Source of the DNA: Gemmatimonadales bacterium
GTDB taxonomy: Bacteria > Gemmatimonadota > Gemmatimonadetes > Gemmatimonadales > GWC2-71-9
Length of the DNA: 64,000 nucleotides
NCBI GenBank assembly: GCA_011772755.1
Contig: WVYX01000306.1
Coordinates: forward strand, 1-64,000
Direction of reading: 5' to 3'
The first letter of the stretch is position 1. Every line of letters begins with the position of its first letter. The translations under genes and the position numbers were made by a program. The notes beneath the pieces are model-generated. The model had not been told where the DNA came from. It did not search any database and was given only the letters and a program-made list of their open reading frames with translations. Below are positions 49,353 to 59,549 of this stretch, in pieces.

Positions 49353-49432
49353 CGGCAGCGTGCCTCACAGGGTGTGCGGAGAGCAGGTAGCGCGCGAAGG
49401 CAACCTCGCGGGCCGCTGATTCGCGCGCACTG

Positions 49433-49760
49433 TCACAGCAGGATCCTGGCCCAGTACTCGTGGCTGGTGCCGGCTGCGGCACCGGCGACGGCGGCGATCA
49501 GGTCCGATTCCGTCACCGAAGCAGGATCGTACCGCACGCTGGCGATCGGCGGCGCGAGGCTCACGTAGGTCGCCGCGACTCCCTGCAGGCCGACCAGCGC
49601 GTTTCGCACCCGCGTCGCGCAGTTGGGACAGCCCATCCCCCAGACGGCGAGGCACGCGGTCACGGTCGCCCGATCGGGCGGAACCGCCTTCGGCTCCAGC
49701 GGGCGCACATGGCACCCACACTCCTTCGGCTCGGCCAAGTCAGCCTCCCGACGGCTCACC
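49433..49760 (-). CDS. HMA-domain protein with CxC N-terminal extension (paralog 2)
   Basis: GTG at 49760; VSRREADLAEPKECGCHVRPLEP...AVWGMGCPNCATRVRNALVGLQGV. Confidence 0.75.
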
Positions 49761-49943
49761 CGCCCTCCGTGTGCGGGGCGGCTTTGCAGGCGCCCGCACG
49801 TACCGCTCTGGATCACGCTCGAACATCGATTGGCACTGGGGGCAGCACAGATAGTACGCCTCACCACGATACGCGATGGTGATGTGCGCCTTGTTGCGGT
49901 TGATCCGCTTCCCACATACGGGATCCCGTATCGACACGGACAC
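49740..49943 (-). CDS. YHS-domain small protein
   Basis: MSVSIRDPVCGKRINRNKAHITIAYRGEAYYLCCPQCQSMFERDPERYV. Confidence 0.85.
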   Translation of the reverse strand: MSVSIRDPVCGKRINRNKAHITIAYRGEAYYLCCPQCQSMFERDPERYVRAPAKPPRTRRAGEPSGG

Positions 49944-50269
49944 CTCCCTTCACACACAGTCCTTGTCGGCCGGCCCGTTACCAGCCGTTAACGAGGCGAA
50001 CCAGTGTGGGCGAGCCAACCGACGCTCCACGGTTGATGCACGGAGTGCGCCGCAGTGCGGCATTCTGTAACGAGCTATGGTACGGTGACATACGCGGCTC
50101 TCGCCGGCAGGAGGTTCGTGACCCGCTCTGCCAAATCAGCCGGCGGTTGCGCGATATCACCCGCAGTGTCGAGCAGCGACGAGGGTCCAGGACAGCGGGC
50201 GACGTCCGGTGCGCGGTCCGAGTTGGGTATTTGGCGCGACGTGGTACCGCGGCCCCAGCTCGATGCGGG

Positions 50270-51571
50270 TCAGAAGCTGTACTTGAGCCGTAGATGGAGC
50301 CGGCGATTGTCGCGGAAGAGACCGAAGAAGGAGTCTTCGGGGCCGCCGAGCAAGTCCGCCTCGGCCTTGACCTGAACACCGTCAGTCACGGACCACTGAA
50401 ATCCGGGCCGAACCCACCAGTCCTCAGAATCGAGGTTGACGACGCCTTCGAGCGTCAGCTTGGTGAACTCTCCGAAGCTCAAGTCCACCTTGCCGAATAG
50501 CGACTTTCGGAAGACATGGTTCAGATCGGTGATCCCGCCGGTGACGGTGTTCCGGTTGGGAACCTGCACTTCCTGTACCCACTCAACCAGAACAAAGAGA
50601 TCTTTGTCCGGCCACACATCACTGAACGTGTAGTCGAGACCGAGGGTGTATTGCAGGTAGGGATCATCAATCGCGGGATCCACGCCCCGCCAGTCTTCGG
50701 TCAGATAGTACGCCGCCTCACCACGAACACCAAGCCGCCCCATGGTGGTGGCGAAGTCCATGCCGATGGCCCGCCGTCGATGATACCTCTGCTGCAACAC
50801 TATCTCGGCGGTGGCGGTTGTCGAATCGATGACGGTGCTCGTATGGATCGCGGGAAGATCGTCGAAACCATCAAACCAACTGATGGAGAAGTCCCAACCC
50901 GTCGCTAGACCGCTGAGCCTCACTGCGTATTGCGTGCTCTCGACCCCCTCGTCGGGGAGCACGGATTCTGCACTGGTATACGAGGCCGCCAGCGTCGGCC
51001 CACCCAGCCGAGGGTAGGCAGGATTGGGTATGGTCGCAGGAAGCTCCGGCCACCAGCGCGAGTCCACCCCGGGTAGCACGCTCGCCGTGAACGAGGGCAC
51101 GAGCACGCCTTCCACCATCCAATCGCCGAAGTAGTACTCCACTCGGGCGGACAGCGCGCCGATCTTCTCGTCGTCCGTGTCGAGGATATCGGAAAAATCC
51201 CACACCGTGAGATTGTCGGTCGGGTTGAGTGCGTCCGCCCGCCCCCAGGCGTAGATCTGCTTGCCGACTCGGATGTCAGCGTCGCCGATGTAAAGGCTGA
51301 TGTAGGCTTCGTCGAGAAACACTCGGTTCCGTGCGGGATCGGCCTGGTCAGCTCGGATTTCCACCGATCCGAACGCCTCGGCAACGCCGCTCGCCCGATG
51401 ACGTAGCTCCAACTGCAGAATGCCTTGGTTGCGGCTGTTGATCTTGGCCGCATTGCCCTTCTTGAGGTAGGTGATGTTGTCGTACTCGACAAACCCGCTG
51501 AGCTGGGCCTGTGCAATGAGCGGACCGGCCCCTGACAGAAGATGGAGCAGCAATATCGGCGTCGTCCGCAC
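50270..51571 (-). CDS. Outer-membrane beta-barrel protein (DUF1302-like)
   Basis: Signal peptide; VFLDEAYISLYIGDADIRVGKQIYAWGRADALNPTDNL; terminal aromatic LKYSF. Confidence 0.78.
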   Translation of the reverse strand: MRTTPILLLHLLSGAGPLIAQAQLSGFVEYDNITYLKKGNAAKINSRNQGILQLELRHRASGVAEAFGSVEIRADQADPARNRVFLDEAYISLYIGDADIRVGKQIYAWGRADALNPTDNLTVWDFSDILDTDDEKIGALSARVEYYFGDWMVEGVLVPSFTASVLPGVDSRWWPELPATIPNPAYPRLGGPTLAASYTSAESVLPDEGVESTQYAVRLSGLATGWDFSISWFDGFDDLPAIHTSTVIDSTTATAEIVLQQRYHRRRAIGMDFATTMGRLGVRGEAAYYLTEDWRGVDPAIDDPYLQYTLGLDYTFSDVWPDKDLFVLVEWVQEVQVPNRNTVTGGITDLNHVFRKSLFGKVDLSFGEFTKLTLEGVVNLDSEDWWVRPGFQWSVTDGVQVKAEADLLGGPEDSFFGLFRDNRRLHLRLKYSF

Positions 51572-51578
51572 GGTGCCT

Positions 51579-52373
51579 CTACCCGCCGCGTTTCAGGTAC
51601 CGTTCAGAGAAGTATCGGTCGGGGATTCCCTGATCGATCTCATACTCCAAGACCTGAAGCGTGGTCTTGTTGCCTTTCCGGACGTCTTCCATCGTCATGT
51701 GGTAGGCCCGCCATTTCTCCGAGTTGGGTATCTGGCGGATGTCAGTAGCCCTAAACAGCTTCACGTAACCACCGGACCCGTCGTAGTACTTCGCCTGAAT
51801 CACGAGGTAATGGACCTTGCTAATCCACAGCTCGCGCTTGCTGTAGCCGGTCTCCTCGAGTCTCTCGGGGTCGGTTGCCACGGCTTCGATGACCCAGGCA
51901 TCTACTCCGTCCACAGTCTCCGAGCCAATCAGCGTGTACTCGTGAAGATCCAGTTTCTCGGAATCGAGATCCTCGTATGTGAATTCGGAGCCGACGAACT
52001 TGTCGGTCTTGTCGCTACCCGCGATGCGCCGCGTCTTGCGGAGCGCCGGGAGATAGAGCCACCTGTCGTCGTCACGGTCGCTGCGCTCAATGGAGAGGAA
52101 TCCGGTCCTCGCAACGTCGGCCGGTGCCAGAAATCGGACCAGCATCCTGCGGTTGCCGTCAGCATCGGTTCGTGTCACGTACGTGAGCCGGCGCTCCCGC
52201 TCACCGCCGCGGCTGTTGGTCAGCGTCATCGTCTGCTCTGCCGACAGGTCCTGTGTGCGGTCCTGCGCCTTGTAGCGCTCCATGATCTCACGGCCTGTCG
52301 GCTGCTGGGCCCAGAGCGAACCGGTGAGGAGGCCCAGCAACGCCAGATTAGAGATTCGGTTCGGGATGTTCAT
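51579..52373 (-). CDS. Outer membrane lipoprotein-sorting protein (LolA-like)
   Basis: MTLTNSRGGERERRLTYVTR...RRMLVRFLAPADVARTGFLSIE. Confidence 0.82.
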   Translation of the reverse strand: MNIPNRISNLALLGLLTGSLWAQQPTGREIMERYKAQDRTQDLSAEQTMTLTNSRGGERERRLTYVTRTDADGNRRMLVRFLAPADVARTGFLSIERSDRDDDRWLYLPALRKTRRIAGSDKTDKFVGSEFTYEDLDSEKLDLHEYTLIGSETVDGVDAWVIEAVATDPERLEETGYSKRELWISKVHYLVIQAKYYDGSGGYVKLFRATDIRQIPNSEKWRAYHMTMEDVRKGNKTTLQVLEYEIDQGIPDRYFSERYLKRGG

Positions 52374-52430
52374 TTACAACCTCCCCCTGCATTGCAGTAT
52401 GCTGGCCAGCCGCCCGTTCGGCTGGGCCTG

Positions 52431-55046
52431 TCAGGCCGTGACTGGGACATCGATGCGAGGTTCAAGCTGCGCAGCAACCGGTTCCGCTTCGCCTTTCCAC
52501 GACCCCATCACCGCTGGCAACAGCACCATGGCCAGAATCGCGCTGAAGATCATGTTCACCGCCACCAGCCAACCCATGTGTATGACTGGCCAGAAGCTGG
52601 ACAGCAGTAGCACGAGGAAGCCGATCGCCACCGCCAAAGAGTTGAACACGATGGCGCGGCCCGTAGTGGCCATTGCCTCCCGAACGGCGTCGCGGAAGTC
52701 TAGTCCGGCGCGGCGCAGCGACCGATAGCGTGATAGGAAATGCACACTGTAGTCCACTCCGATCCCGAGCACAATGCTGGCAACGAGCGCGCTCCCGGCA
52801 TCTAGCCGCAGGCCCGAGGTGCTCAACAACATGAAAACCAGCAGGACAGTGAGGACCATTGGCAGTAACCCGACGAGCCCGTACCTGACTGAGCGAAAGA
52901 TCAGTGTCAGCAGGATGAGCACCGCAACGAACGCAGCACCGAGGCTCTTGAGTTGGCCGGAAATGAGCAGATCGTCCGCAACGACACAGAGTGTCGAGCA
53001 GCCAGCGTACGTCACGTCAATGTCAGTGCCAAAGTGGACAGTAGTGAACGCCTGGGCCGTCTGCATGACATTCTTCAGTATCGGCGTGTAATCCTCACGG
53101 ATCATCACGACGATGTTGGCTTTGCTGTAGTCGAAATCGGCTAGTTTCTCAAGGTCGTCCCCACCGGCGTTCTCGTACAGCAGCACATACTGCCCAATGA
53201 GATCTCGCCCGCTCACCTCAATCGGACGTTCGACCTCCACTTCCCTACCGCCCTGCTCGACCCACTCCGTTTCCATCACCACCTCGGTGCCGCGTGGCAG
53301 ACGGTTGAACGAGGGATCATTGCCGTTCATTACGAGGTTGGTACGCTTCACGTAGTCGGCCAGCGACACTGTGTAGCCGACGATGCCGAGGGACTCCAAC
53401 GTATCCTGCAGCGCGGCTATGCTCTCCAACACCTCAGGATCCTTGAGTCCGTCTTTGATCTTGGTGTCGACGACAATGTTCATCACTTCGATGCCCCCGA
53501 ACTTGTCCTTGATCATGTCGCTGGCGTGGGTGATCTCGCTGTCCTGCTTGAAAAGCCCCACCATGGTGCTCCCGACCTCGATCCGGGTCATGGCCAGGCC
53601 GCTCAATAACGCCAGCGCCAGCGTGCCGACATATACCCAACGCCGGCGATTAATCGCGAAGTTGCCGAGTAACTCGAGGCCGAGGGTGAGCCGGGTGCGC
53701 TGATCTGCCACAGTGCCGGCACGAGCTTTCGGAGGTTTCATTAGCCCCAGGGCGGCTGGTACCAAGGTCAGCGAGACGACCATGGCGGCGAACACTCCCA
53801 CCGAAGTGAAGATCCCGAAATCCTTGATCGATTGCAGGCTCGAGGTGGCGAGCGCAGCGAAGCCGGCCATAGTAGTCAGGGAGGTCAGGATCACCGGCCG
53901 GGCGAGCGCGTGCATCGTGCCGATGACGGCGCGGTGTCGGTCGTGGTACTTGGCCCACAGGAGCTTGTATTCGGTGATCAGGTGAATGCCGTCGGCAATG
54001 CCGATGGCGATGAGCATGACGGGCATGAAGGCAACGATCAGCGTGATCGGTCGGCCGAGTAGTCCCATGACCCCGAGGGTCCAAACCAAGGCCACCAGCA
54101 CCACTGACAACGGTATGAACACCCCCTTGAGCATCCGGAACGACAAGTACATCACGACCATGACCAGCACGATCACGAGTGGCGTGAGCTTGGCCATGTC
54201 GCCGCTCATATAGCTCGTGGTGTAGACGTTGACCATCGGCACGCCAGCCAACTGAATCTTCTCCGGGCCCCGATAAGGTCCGGCCAGCGCTTCCAGCTGG
54301 GCGAACACCTGTTCCGCTATGTCCAGGTGGTCGTCGTAGTAGAAGGACAGCTCGGCCAGGATCAGCGCGCCCGTGCTGTCCGGTGACACCAGCAGGTTGA
54401 CGAACATTTCGTTGCTGAACATCGTCGCCGCGAGCTGGGTCAAGCCCTCGTCGGTCTGCGGCACCGCTTCCATGGGTGGCTCGACGTTCAGGCCAAATTC
54501 GGAACTGGTAATGTTGTCCACTTCCGCAAGGCTGATCACATCGCTCAAGGGCGAGAGCTTGAGCTGCAGAACCTCGAGAAACGAAACGAAGCGCGGCTCA
54601 AGGCCAGCGTCGCTCTTTGCCTCAATGAGCAGATTGTTCACCGGCCCACGATCCGTGACCGTGAGACCATCGGACACGACGTTCCGAATGTTCTGCTGGT
54701 AGCGGCCACCGAGCTCTTCCCCCCACCTCTCGAGCTCGCGCACGTCGCTGGGCTCGGTCACTGTGACTTGCCAGGCCAGTTCGGTCAGCTCTTTCACCTT
54801 TCGCAAGGTGGTGGGATTGAAGATCCCGTCGTCGGAGACCACCCCGATGAGGATCATCTCTCGGCTGTTGAACACGTGCTTGAGTTCCTTGTCCTGCAGG
54901 ACCGACGGATGGTCTTCCGGCAGCAGCTCCTCAATGGAGTTGTTCAACTCCACCTTCCGCATGTGCCAGCCGAAGAACAATGTGACCAGCAGGACCACGC
55001 CGATGACGGTCTTGGGATATTTCAAGACGATCTCAAAGAATCGCAT
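52431..55046 (-). CDS. RND/MMPL-family transporter
   Basis: Two MMPL TM blocks: VAFMPVMLIAIGIADGIHLI and SIVLGIGVDYSVHFLSRYR. Confidence 0.9.
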   Translation of the reverse strand: MRFFEIVLKYPKTVIGVVLLVTLFFGWHMRKVELNNSIEELLPEDHPSVLQDKELKHVFNSREMILIGVVSDDGIFNPTTLRKVKELTELAWQVTVTEPSDVRELERWGEELGGRYQQNIRNVVSDGLTVTDRGPVNNLLIEAKSDAGLEPRFVSFLEVLQLKLSPLSDVISLAEVDNITSSEFGLNVEPPMEAVPQTDEGLTQLAATMFSNEMFVNLLVSPDSTGALILAELSFYYDDHLDIAEQVFAQLEALAGPYRGPEKIQLAGVPMVNVYTTSYMSGDMAKLTPLVIVLVMVVMYLSFRMLKGVFIPLSVVLVALVWTLGVMGLLGRPITLIVAFMPVMLIAIGIADGIHLITEYKLLWAKYHDRHRAVIGTMHALARPVILTSLTTMAGFAALATSSLQSIKDFGIFTSVGVFAAMVVSLTLVPAALGLMKPPKARAGTVADQRTRLTLGLELLGNFAINRRRWVYVGTLALALLSGLAMTRIEVGSTMVGLFKQDSEITHASDMIKDKFGGIEVMNIVVDTKIKDGLKDPEVLESIAALQDTLESLGIVGYTVSLADYVKRTNLVMNGNDPSFNRLPRGTEVVMETEWVEQGGREVEVERPIEVSGRDLIGQYVLLYENAGGDDLEKLADFDYSKANIVVMIREDYTPILKNVMQTAQAFTTVHFGTDIDVTYAGCSTLCVVADDLLISGQLKSLGAAFVAVLILLTLIFRSVRYGLVGLLPMVLTVLLVFMLLSTSGLRLDAGSALVASIVLGIGVDYSVHFLSRYRSLRRAGLDFRDAVREAMATTGRAIVFNSLAVAIGFLVLLLSSFWPVIHMGWLVAVNMIFSAILAMVLLPAVMGSWKGEAEPVAAQLEPRIDVPVTA

Positions 55047-55553
55047 GGTTCATCTCCACTGCCGGTCTTTCCACCGTTTCGGCAGCCTCGGGCTCAACCG
55101 CTTCGTAGTTGCCGTGTGTAGCCCCGCAGCATGATCGCCATCCCCTCTTGGACTGGTCGGCCCACCCGCCCTGTCCTGCGACGTGGCAACGGGCGTACCA
55201 GCAGCCGGACGATTCCATCTCACCGCGACGATTGCGGTTACGCCTGGAGCAGAGCTGGCCAGGGCCGGACCCAGCGGGAAATCGCCCGGGTGGTGGGGCA
55301 AGCACCCCACGGCTGGCCCGGGCCGAACGAGTAGAGTCGGGGAGCGTTCCACGCCGCTAGAAACGGCGCGGACCGCAGCCACGCGAGGACTCGAATGCCG
55401 TCCAGGATCCGTATCCGGTTTGCAGACATGCTTCATGGCGCGGGCCTCGCTTCGCAGGAGTGTCGCAACGTCACATTAGCCTTTTGGCCGCCTCACCCGG
55501 GCAGACGGGCGGCGTCCGATCCCATTACACCCTGCGATCGATGCCTGCGTGAA

Positions 55554-56123
55554 TCAGTCGTGTTGGCGTGGAGAGCGGGCGCAGGAGCAGTCGAGGCACC
55601 CGTGCTCGGTGCACGTGCCGCAGCTGAGCTCGAGCTTCTTGCGCAGGGCCGCGCGTGCGCGGTGGAGCTTCACTCGAACGTTGTTCGGCGTCATGCCGGC
55701 TTCGGCGGCCACGTCCGCGATGCTCACGCCGTCGAGGTCCACACGCCGGAGCAGCGCGGCGTAGTCCTGGTTAATCGTTGGAAGCAGGTCGTGTACGCAC
55801 AGGCAGATCGCTCGCTCGACCGCATGCTCGGGTTCGGCGGTATCGATGCGCAGGCCCGCGATCCGACCTAGCGCCCTGCGCTCTGCGTCCCGCTGCCGGT
55901 AGTAGTCGATGAGCGCGTTCCGCAGCAGACGGTAGAACCATGCCACGACGGTTTCACCATCACGGACTGTGTCGCCCCTCTCGACACTCTTGAGGAAAGC
56001 CGCCTGCAGAATGTCCTCGGCGTCCGAGGCGTCTCCCACACGCCGCTGGAGGAATGCGCGAAACCGCCGGTGATTGCCCACCAGCACACTGATGAGCTCA
56101 GACGTCGGGAGCGGCGTACTCAT
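55554..56123 (-). CDS. ECF-type RNA polymerase sigma factor with Cys-rich C-terminus
   Basis: RRVGDASDAEDILQAAFLKSV; C-terminal LSCGTCTEHGCLDCSC. Confidence 0.88.
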   Translation of the reverse strand: MSTPLPTSELISVLVGNHRRFRAFLQRRVGDASDAEDILQAAFLKSVERGDTVRDGETVVAWFYRLLRNALIDYYRQRDAERRALGRIAGLRIDTAEPEHAVERAICLCVHDLLPTINQDYAALLRRVDLDGVSIADVAAEAGMTPNNVRVKLHRARAALRKKLELSCGTCTEHGCLDCSCARSPRQHD

Positions 56124-56516
56124 CCTACCCTCGCAACACGTCGGCTGCGAGTCGATTGCAGCGACGATCCGGGCGCGAAGGCAATCACTTCCGACATACG
56201 CTCTGCCAGAACGGTACCTGGCAGGTGGCTAGCGCACCCGGGCCTTCACACCTCAGTTGGAGACGGGCGAGGCCCTGTCCTTCACTCATGACGCAATGCG
56301 CACATGGATGCGGTCATCGTTTCTCACGACAGCCCTGGTCTTGCACGGGCCATACCAGGACGTGCGAGCCTCCACTCTGCTGATTCGTGCGGACTTGCGC
56401 CCCCGAGCGCTCGCTGGAGCCGCATTCCCTATGCGGCATCTGCCCCACCAGGTGCGGGAGTTCCCGCGCCCGTTGCAGTTCCGACATTGTCGGTCTACAT
56501 TGCCAGGCCGCGCTAC

Positions 56517-58547
56517 ATGAGAATGATTCTCAATCTCCGTTTCCGCTGGGTGAGCCTTCTGACCCTCGGCTCCGTGCTTGCCACGCTCGCAGGGGCACCG
56601 GCCACAGCACAGCAGGACGAGGTCGCAGCCGCCCGACGACTCGCGGCTGTGGCTTCCATCGCACTGGCTGAGTACGCCGAGGGCGTGGTCGGCGGGCAGA
56701 TCGTGCTGCCGCACGAGTTGGACGAGGCGCGGCTGTTCCTCGAGCATGCACGCAGAACGGCCGGCGAGCTCAGCCCAGCCGTGCAGAATGCGGCTCTCCC
56801 GTACGTTCAGCGACTCATTACCGGTGTTGCCGAACTCAAGCCCGAGGCTGAGCTTCGCGGAGAGTTGGCAAAGCTGAGGCGGGTGCTGGGGCTCGCCGTT
56901 GGTGCACCGCTCGATCCCATGCCGAACGGAGCGCCGTCGCTGGCCCGGGGAGCATCGCTGTATGAGCGGTACTGCAGCCAGTGTCACGGCGGTACAGGAA
57001 TAGGGGACGGGGTCCTGGCGCGGCAGTTGACTCCCCCGCCCGGTGACCTGACCGATCCTGCCGCTCTCCGCTCAGTCCCGCTGGTCGAGTTCTTCCGCAA
57101 GATCAGTGTCGGCGTGGCGGGGACAGCGATGCCACCCTTCGCCGAGCAACTCGACGTGGACGATCGCTGGGCCGTGGCGCTGTACGCGGCGACCCTCCGG
57201 TTTCCCTCAGGTCTCAGGAACCTGGGCTCACGAGAGTTGAGCCGACGCTGTGCGGACTGCGCCGTCATGGTAAGCGACTTCAGCGCGACGGCCGTGCTCA
57301 GCGACGATTCGCTCGTGACCGTGTTGCGCGCACATGCTGGAGCCGGCGTGGACGACTCGACCATTGGAGCGATGGTGGCGTATGCGCGAGCGGCCGGGGC
57401 GGTCGAGGAACTGGGCGGCGACAGGAAGCTCGAGGCAGTTCGGACCGCACGTCGGGTCAAGGGCGTGCTGTGGGAAGCGGTGGCGGCCGCTGACAGTGGT
57501 GATCGAAAGCTCGCGGGGCAGCGGGCGCTTGATGCGTATCTGGTATTCGAACGGATCGAGAGCGCGATTAAGGCGCGGGATGCCGGCGCGGCGCGACGGG
57601 TCGAGGAGGCCTTTGCGCGTTTTCGGGTGGCGGTCCAGCAGGCACCTACCCACGCCGCGCTGAGCGCGTCGCAGCGCGCGGTAGAGCTTGCCCTGGATGC
57701 CGCCGTGGCACGTGTGACCACCAAGGCATCCGCCACGATCCTGTTGGGCCAGTCCCTGGTCATCATGGTGCGGGAGGGGCTCGAGGCGATCCTGATCATC
57801 GGCGCGCTCGTCGCGGTATTGAGCAAGGCCGGAGCGGGGGGACGCAAACGGGAGATTGGGATCGGTGTGCTGGCAGCGCTCGGTGCGAGCCTGCTTACCG
57901 CTGTCGGCTTCGCCACTTTGTTTCACACGGCGACCGCGTACCAGGAAATCCTCGAGGGTCTGACGATGTTGGTCGCCACCGCCGTCCTGTTCTGGGTGTC
58001 ATACTGGCTGGTTTCGAAGATCGAAGTTCGCAAATGGCAGCGGTTTGTCGGGGCGCAAACGCAGAAGGCGCTGAGCAGCAAACGCACGTGGGCACTCGCC
58101 GCCGTCGCGTTCTTGGCTGTGTACCGTGAGGGCTTCGAAACGGTACTGTTCTATGCGGCCCTCTTTACCACATCGGACGGCAGCGCCTCCGCATTGAGTG
58201 GCATTGTTGCTGGGATCGTCGTCGGCCTCGCAGCCCTCGCCGTCGTGTACTTCGCGATGCAACACTACGGTGTGCGGCTGCCGCTCAAGCCATTCTTTGC
58301 CGTCACAAGTGCGTTACTCTACGTGATGGCGTTCTCGTTCGCGGGACAGGGTGTAGCCGAATTGCAGGAGGCAGGATTGATCTCTATCACTCCGCTCGAC
58401 TGGCTTCCCTCAGTACCCCTGCTCGGCATCTTTCCCACAACGCAGACCATATTGAGCCAGCTCTTCCTCGCCGTGGCACTCGCTGGGGCGCTGGTGTGGG
58501 TATTCTGGTTGGAGCCGCGGGCGGCGTGGGCCGCAGGATCGCAGTAG
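56517..58547 (+). CDS. FTR1-family iron permease fused to N-terminal cytochrome c domain
   Basis: YCSQCHGGTGIGDG heme site; MVREGLEAILIIGAL and YREGFETVLFYAAL REGLE motifs. Confidence 0.9.
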   Translation: MRMILNLRFRWVSLLTLGSVLATLAGAPATAQQDEVAAARRLAAVASIALAEYAEGVVGGQIVLPHELDEARLFLEHARRTAGELSPAVQNAALPYVQRLITGVAELKPEAELRGELAKLRRVLGLAVGAPLDPMPNGAPSLARGASLYERYCSQCHGGTGIGDGVLARQLTPPPGDLTDPAALRSVPLVEFFRKISVGVAGTAMPPFAEQLDVDDRWAVALYAATLRFPSGLRNLGSRELSRRCADCAVMVSDFSATAVLSDDSLVTVLRAHAGAGVDDSTIGAMVAYARAAGAVEELGGDRKLEAVRTARRVKGVLWEAVAAADSGDRKLAGQRALDAYLVFERIESAIKARDAGAARRVEEAFARFRVAVQQAPTHAALSASQRAVELALDAAVARVTTKASATILLGQSLVIMVREGLEAILIIGALVAVLSKAGAGGRKREIGIGVLAALGASLLTAVGFATLFHTATAYQEILEGLTMLVATAVLFWVSYWLVSKIEVRKWQRFVGAQTQKALSSKRTWALAAVAFLAVYREGFETVLFYAALFTTSDGSASALSGIVAGIVVGLAALAVVYFAMQHYGVRLPLKPFFAVTSALLYVMAFSFAGQGVAELQEAGLISITPLDWLPSVPLLGIFPTTQTILSQLFLAVALAGALVWVFWLEPRAAWAAGSQ

Positions 58548-59007
58548 CCGGCTCGGTGCGATAAGGCGTGTTGCAGGGCGATCGCCCTGCCCCTTCCACC
58601 TACTAGTCGCGATCCTCGTCGCCATCTCCAGGGGACGACTCCTCTGGCATTCTTCGGCACAGCACTTGCACCACGAGAGAATGCGTTCAGCAACGAGATG
58701 CATGCGCCGTGACAGGCCCCGTACTGCCACGTGGCTGCAGACTGGCTGTGAACTCCGTCGACCGCCGGACACACCTTGCACACATGCCGGGTGATACCAC
58801 GCACTTACCGCGTCAAATGGCCCACACGCGACGCCAGCACGGCATCGGTCGAGGCATGAGAACGACCGCGGGCGGTGACACTGGCAACGGGAACACTGCC
58901 TAAGGGTTTCTTAAGGCTCGGAGAAAGCAAGCTTTAACAGGAACGTTCTATATCATCACCAACGAAGATCCCGGCATTCTCAACCCAGCGGATTGGAGTG
59001 ACGAAGA

Positions 59008-59466
59008 ATGAAACGAGCATCGTATCCCCTGAGCCTGCTCGCTTTAATCGCCGCTGCCGCAGCTTCCGCTGGCTGTGGCGATGGACAACAGCAGGAACTC
59101 GTGCTCGCCCCGCCGGCAGCACTGCCAAACGTCGTACGCAGCGCACCGCCGGTGGTGGTGGAAGCGTACCGCTTCGCCATCGCCAACCCCGAGGCGTTGA
59201 ACACCATTCCATGCTACTGCGGCTGCGGGGGCATGGGACACACCAGTAACCTGGATTGCTACGTCAAAGAATTCCGGGCGGACGGCTCAATCGTGTTCGA
59301 CAACCACGCGTTGGGCTGAGGGATCTGCGTCGACATCACGCGTGACGTGATGCAGATGCTTCGCAAGGGCAAGGATGTGAACGAGATCCGGGCCAAGATC
59401 CACCGCGAGTACAGCCGGTACGGACCTGGGACAACACGAATCCCAGTTCCCAGGAGACGCTTCTGA
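59008..59466 (+). CDS. PCYCGC-motif lipoprotein, candidate selenoprotein (in-frame TGA at 59317-59319)
   Basis: ...NTIPCYCGCGGMGHTSNLDCYVKEFRADGSIVFDNHALG[TGA]GICVDITRDVMQMLRKGKDVNEIRAKIHREYSRYGPGTTRIPVPRRRF*; family similarity continues in frame past the TGA. Confidence 0.75.
59323..59357 (+). promoter_or_regulatory. Candidate bacterial SECIS-like stem-loop
   Basis: ATCTG-(CGTCGA)-CATCACG-[CGTGA]-CGTGATG-CAGAT; 7-bp upper and 5-bp lower perfect stems, loop begins 22 nt after TGA with G at loop position 2. Confidence 0.55.
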
Positions 59467-59549
59467 TGACCCGATACGGCTGGGGGGTCCCGCCGCTGTA
59501 TGAGACACGAGTCTCAGCAGTGGACCGGGAGCCGGGCCGCTGAACTCCG

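Noticed and set aside
58898-58917. GCCTAAGGGTTTCTTAAGGC hairpin upstream of the candidate selenoprotein
   Set aside because: Short imperfect dyad; could be a terminator for the FTR1 gene but is too far (350 nt) from its stop to call.
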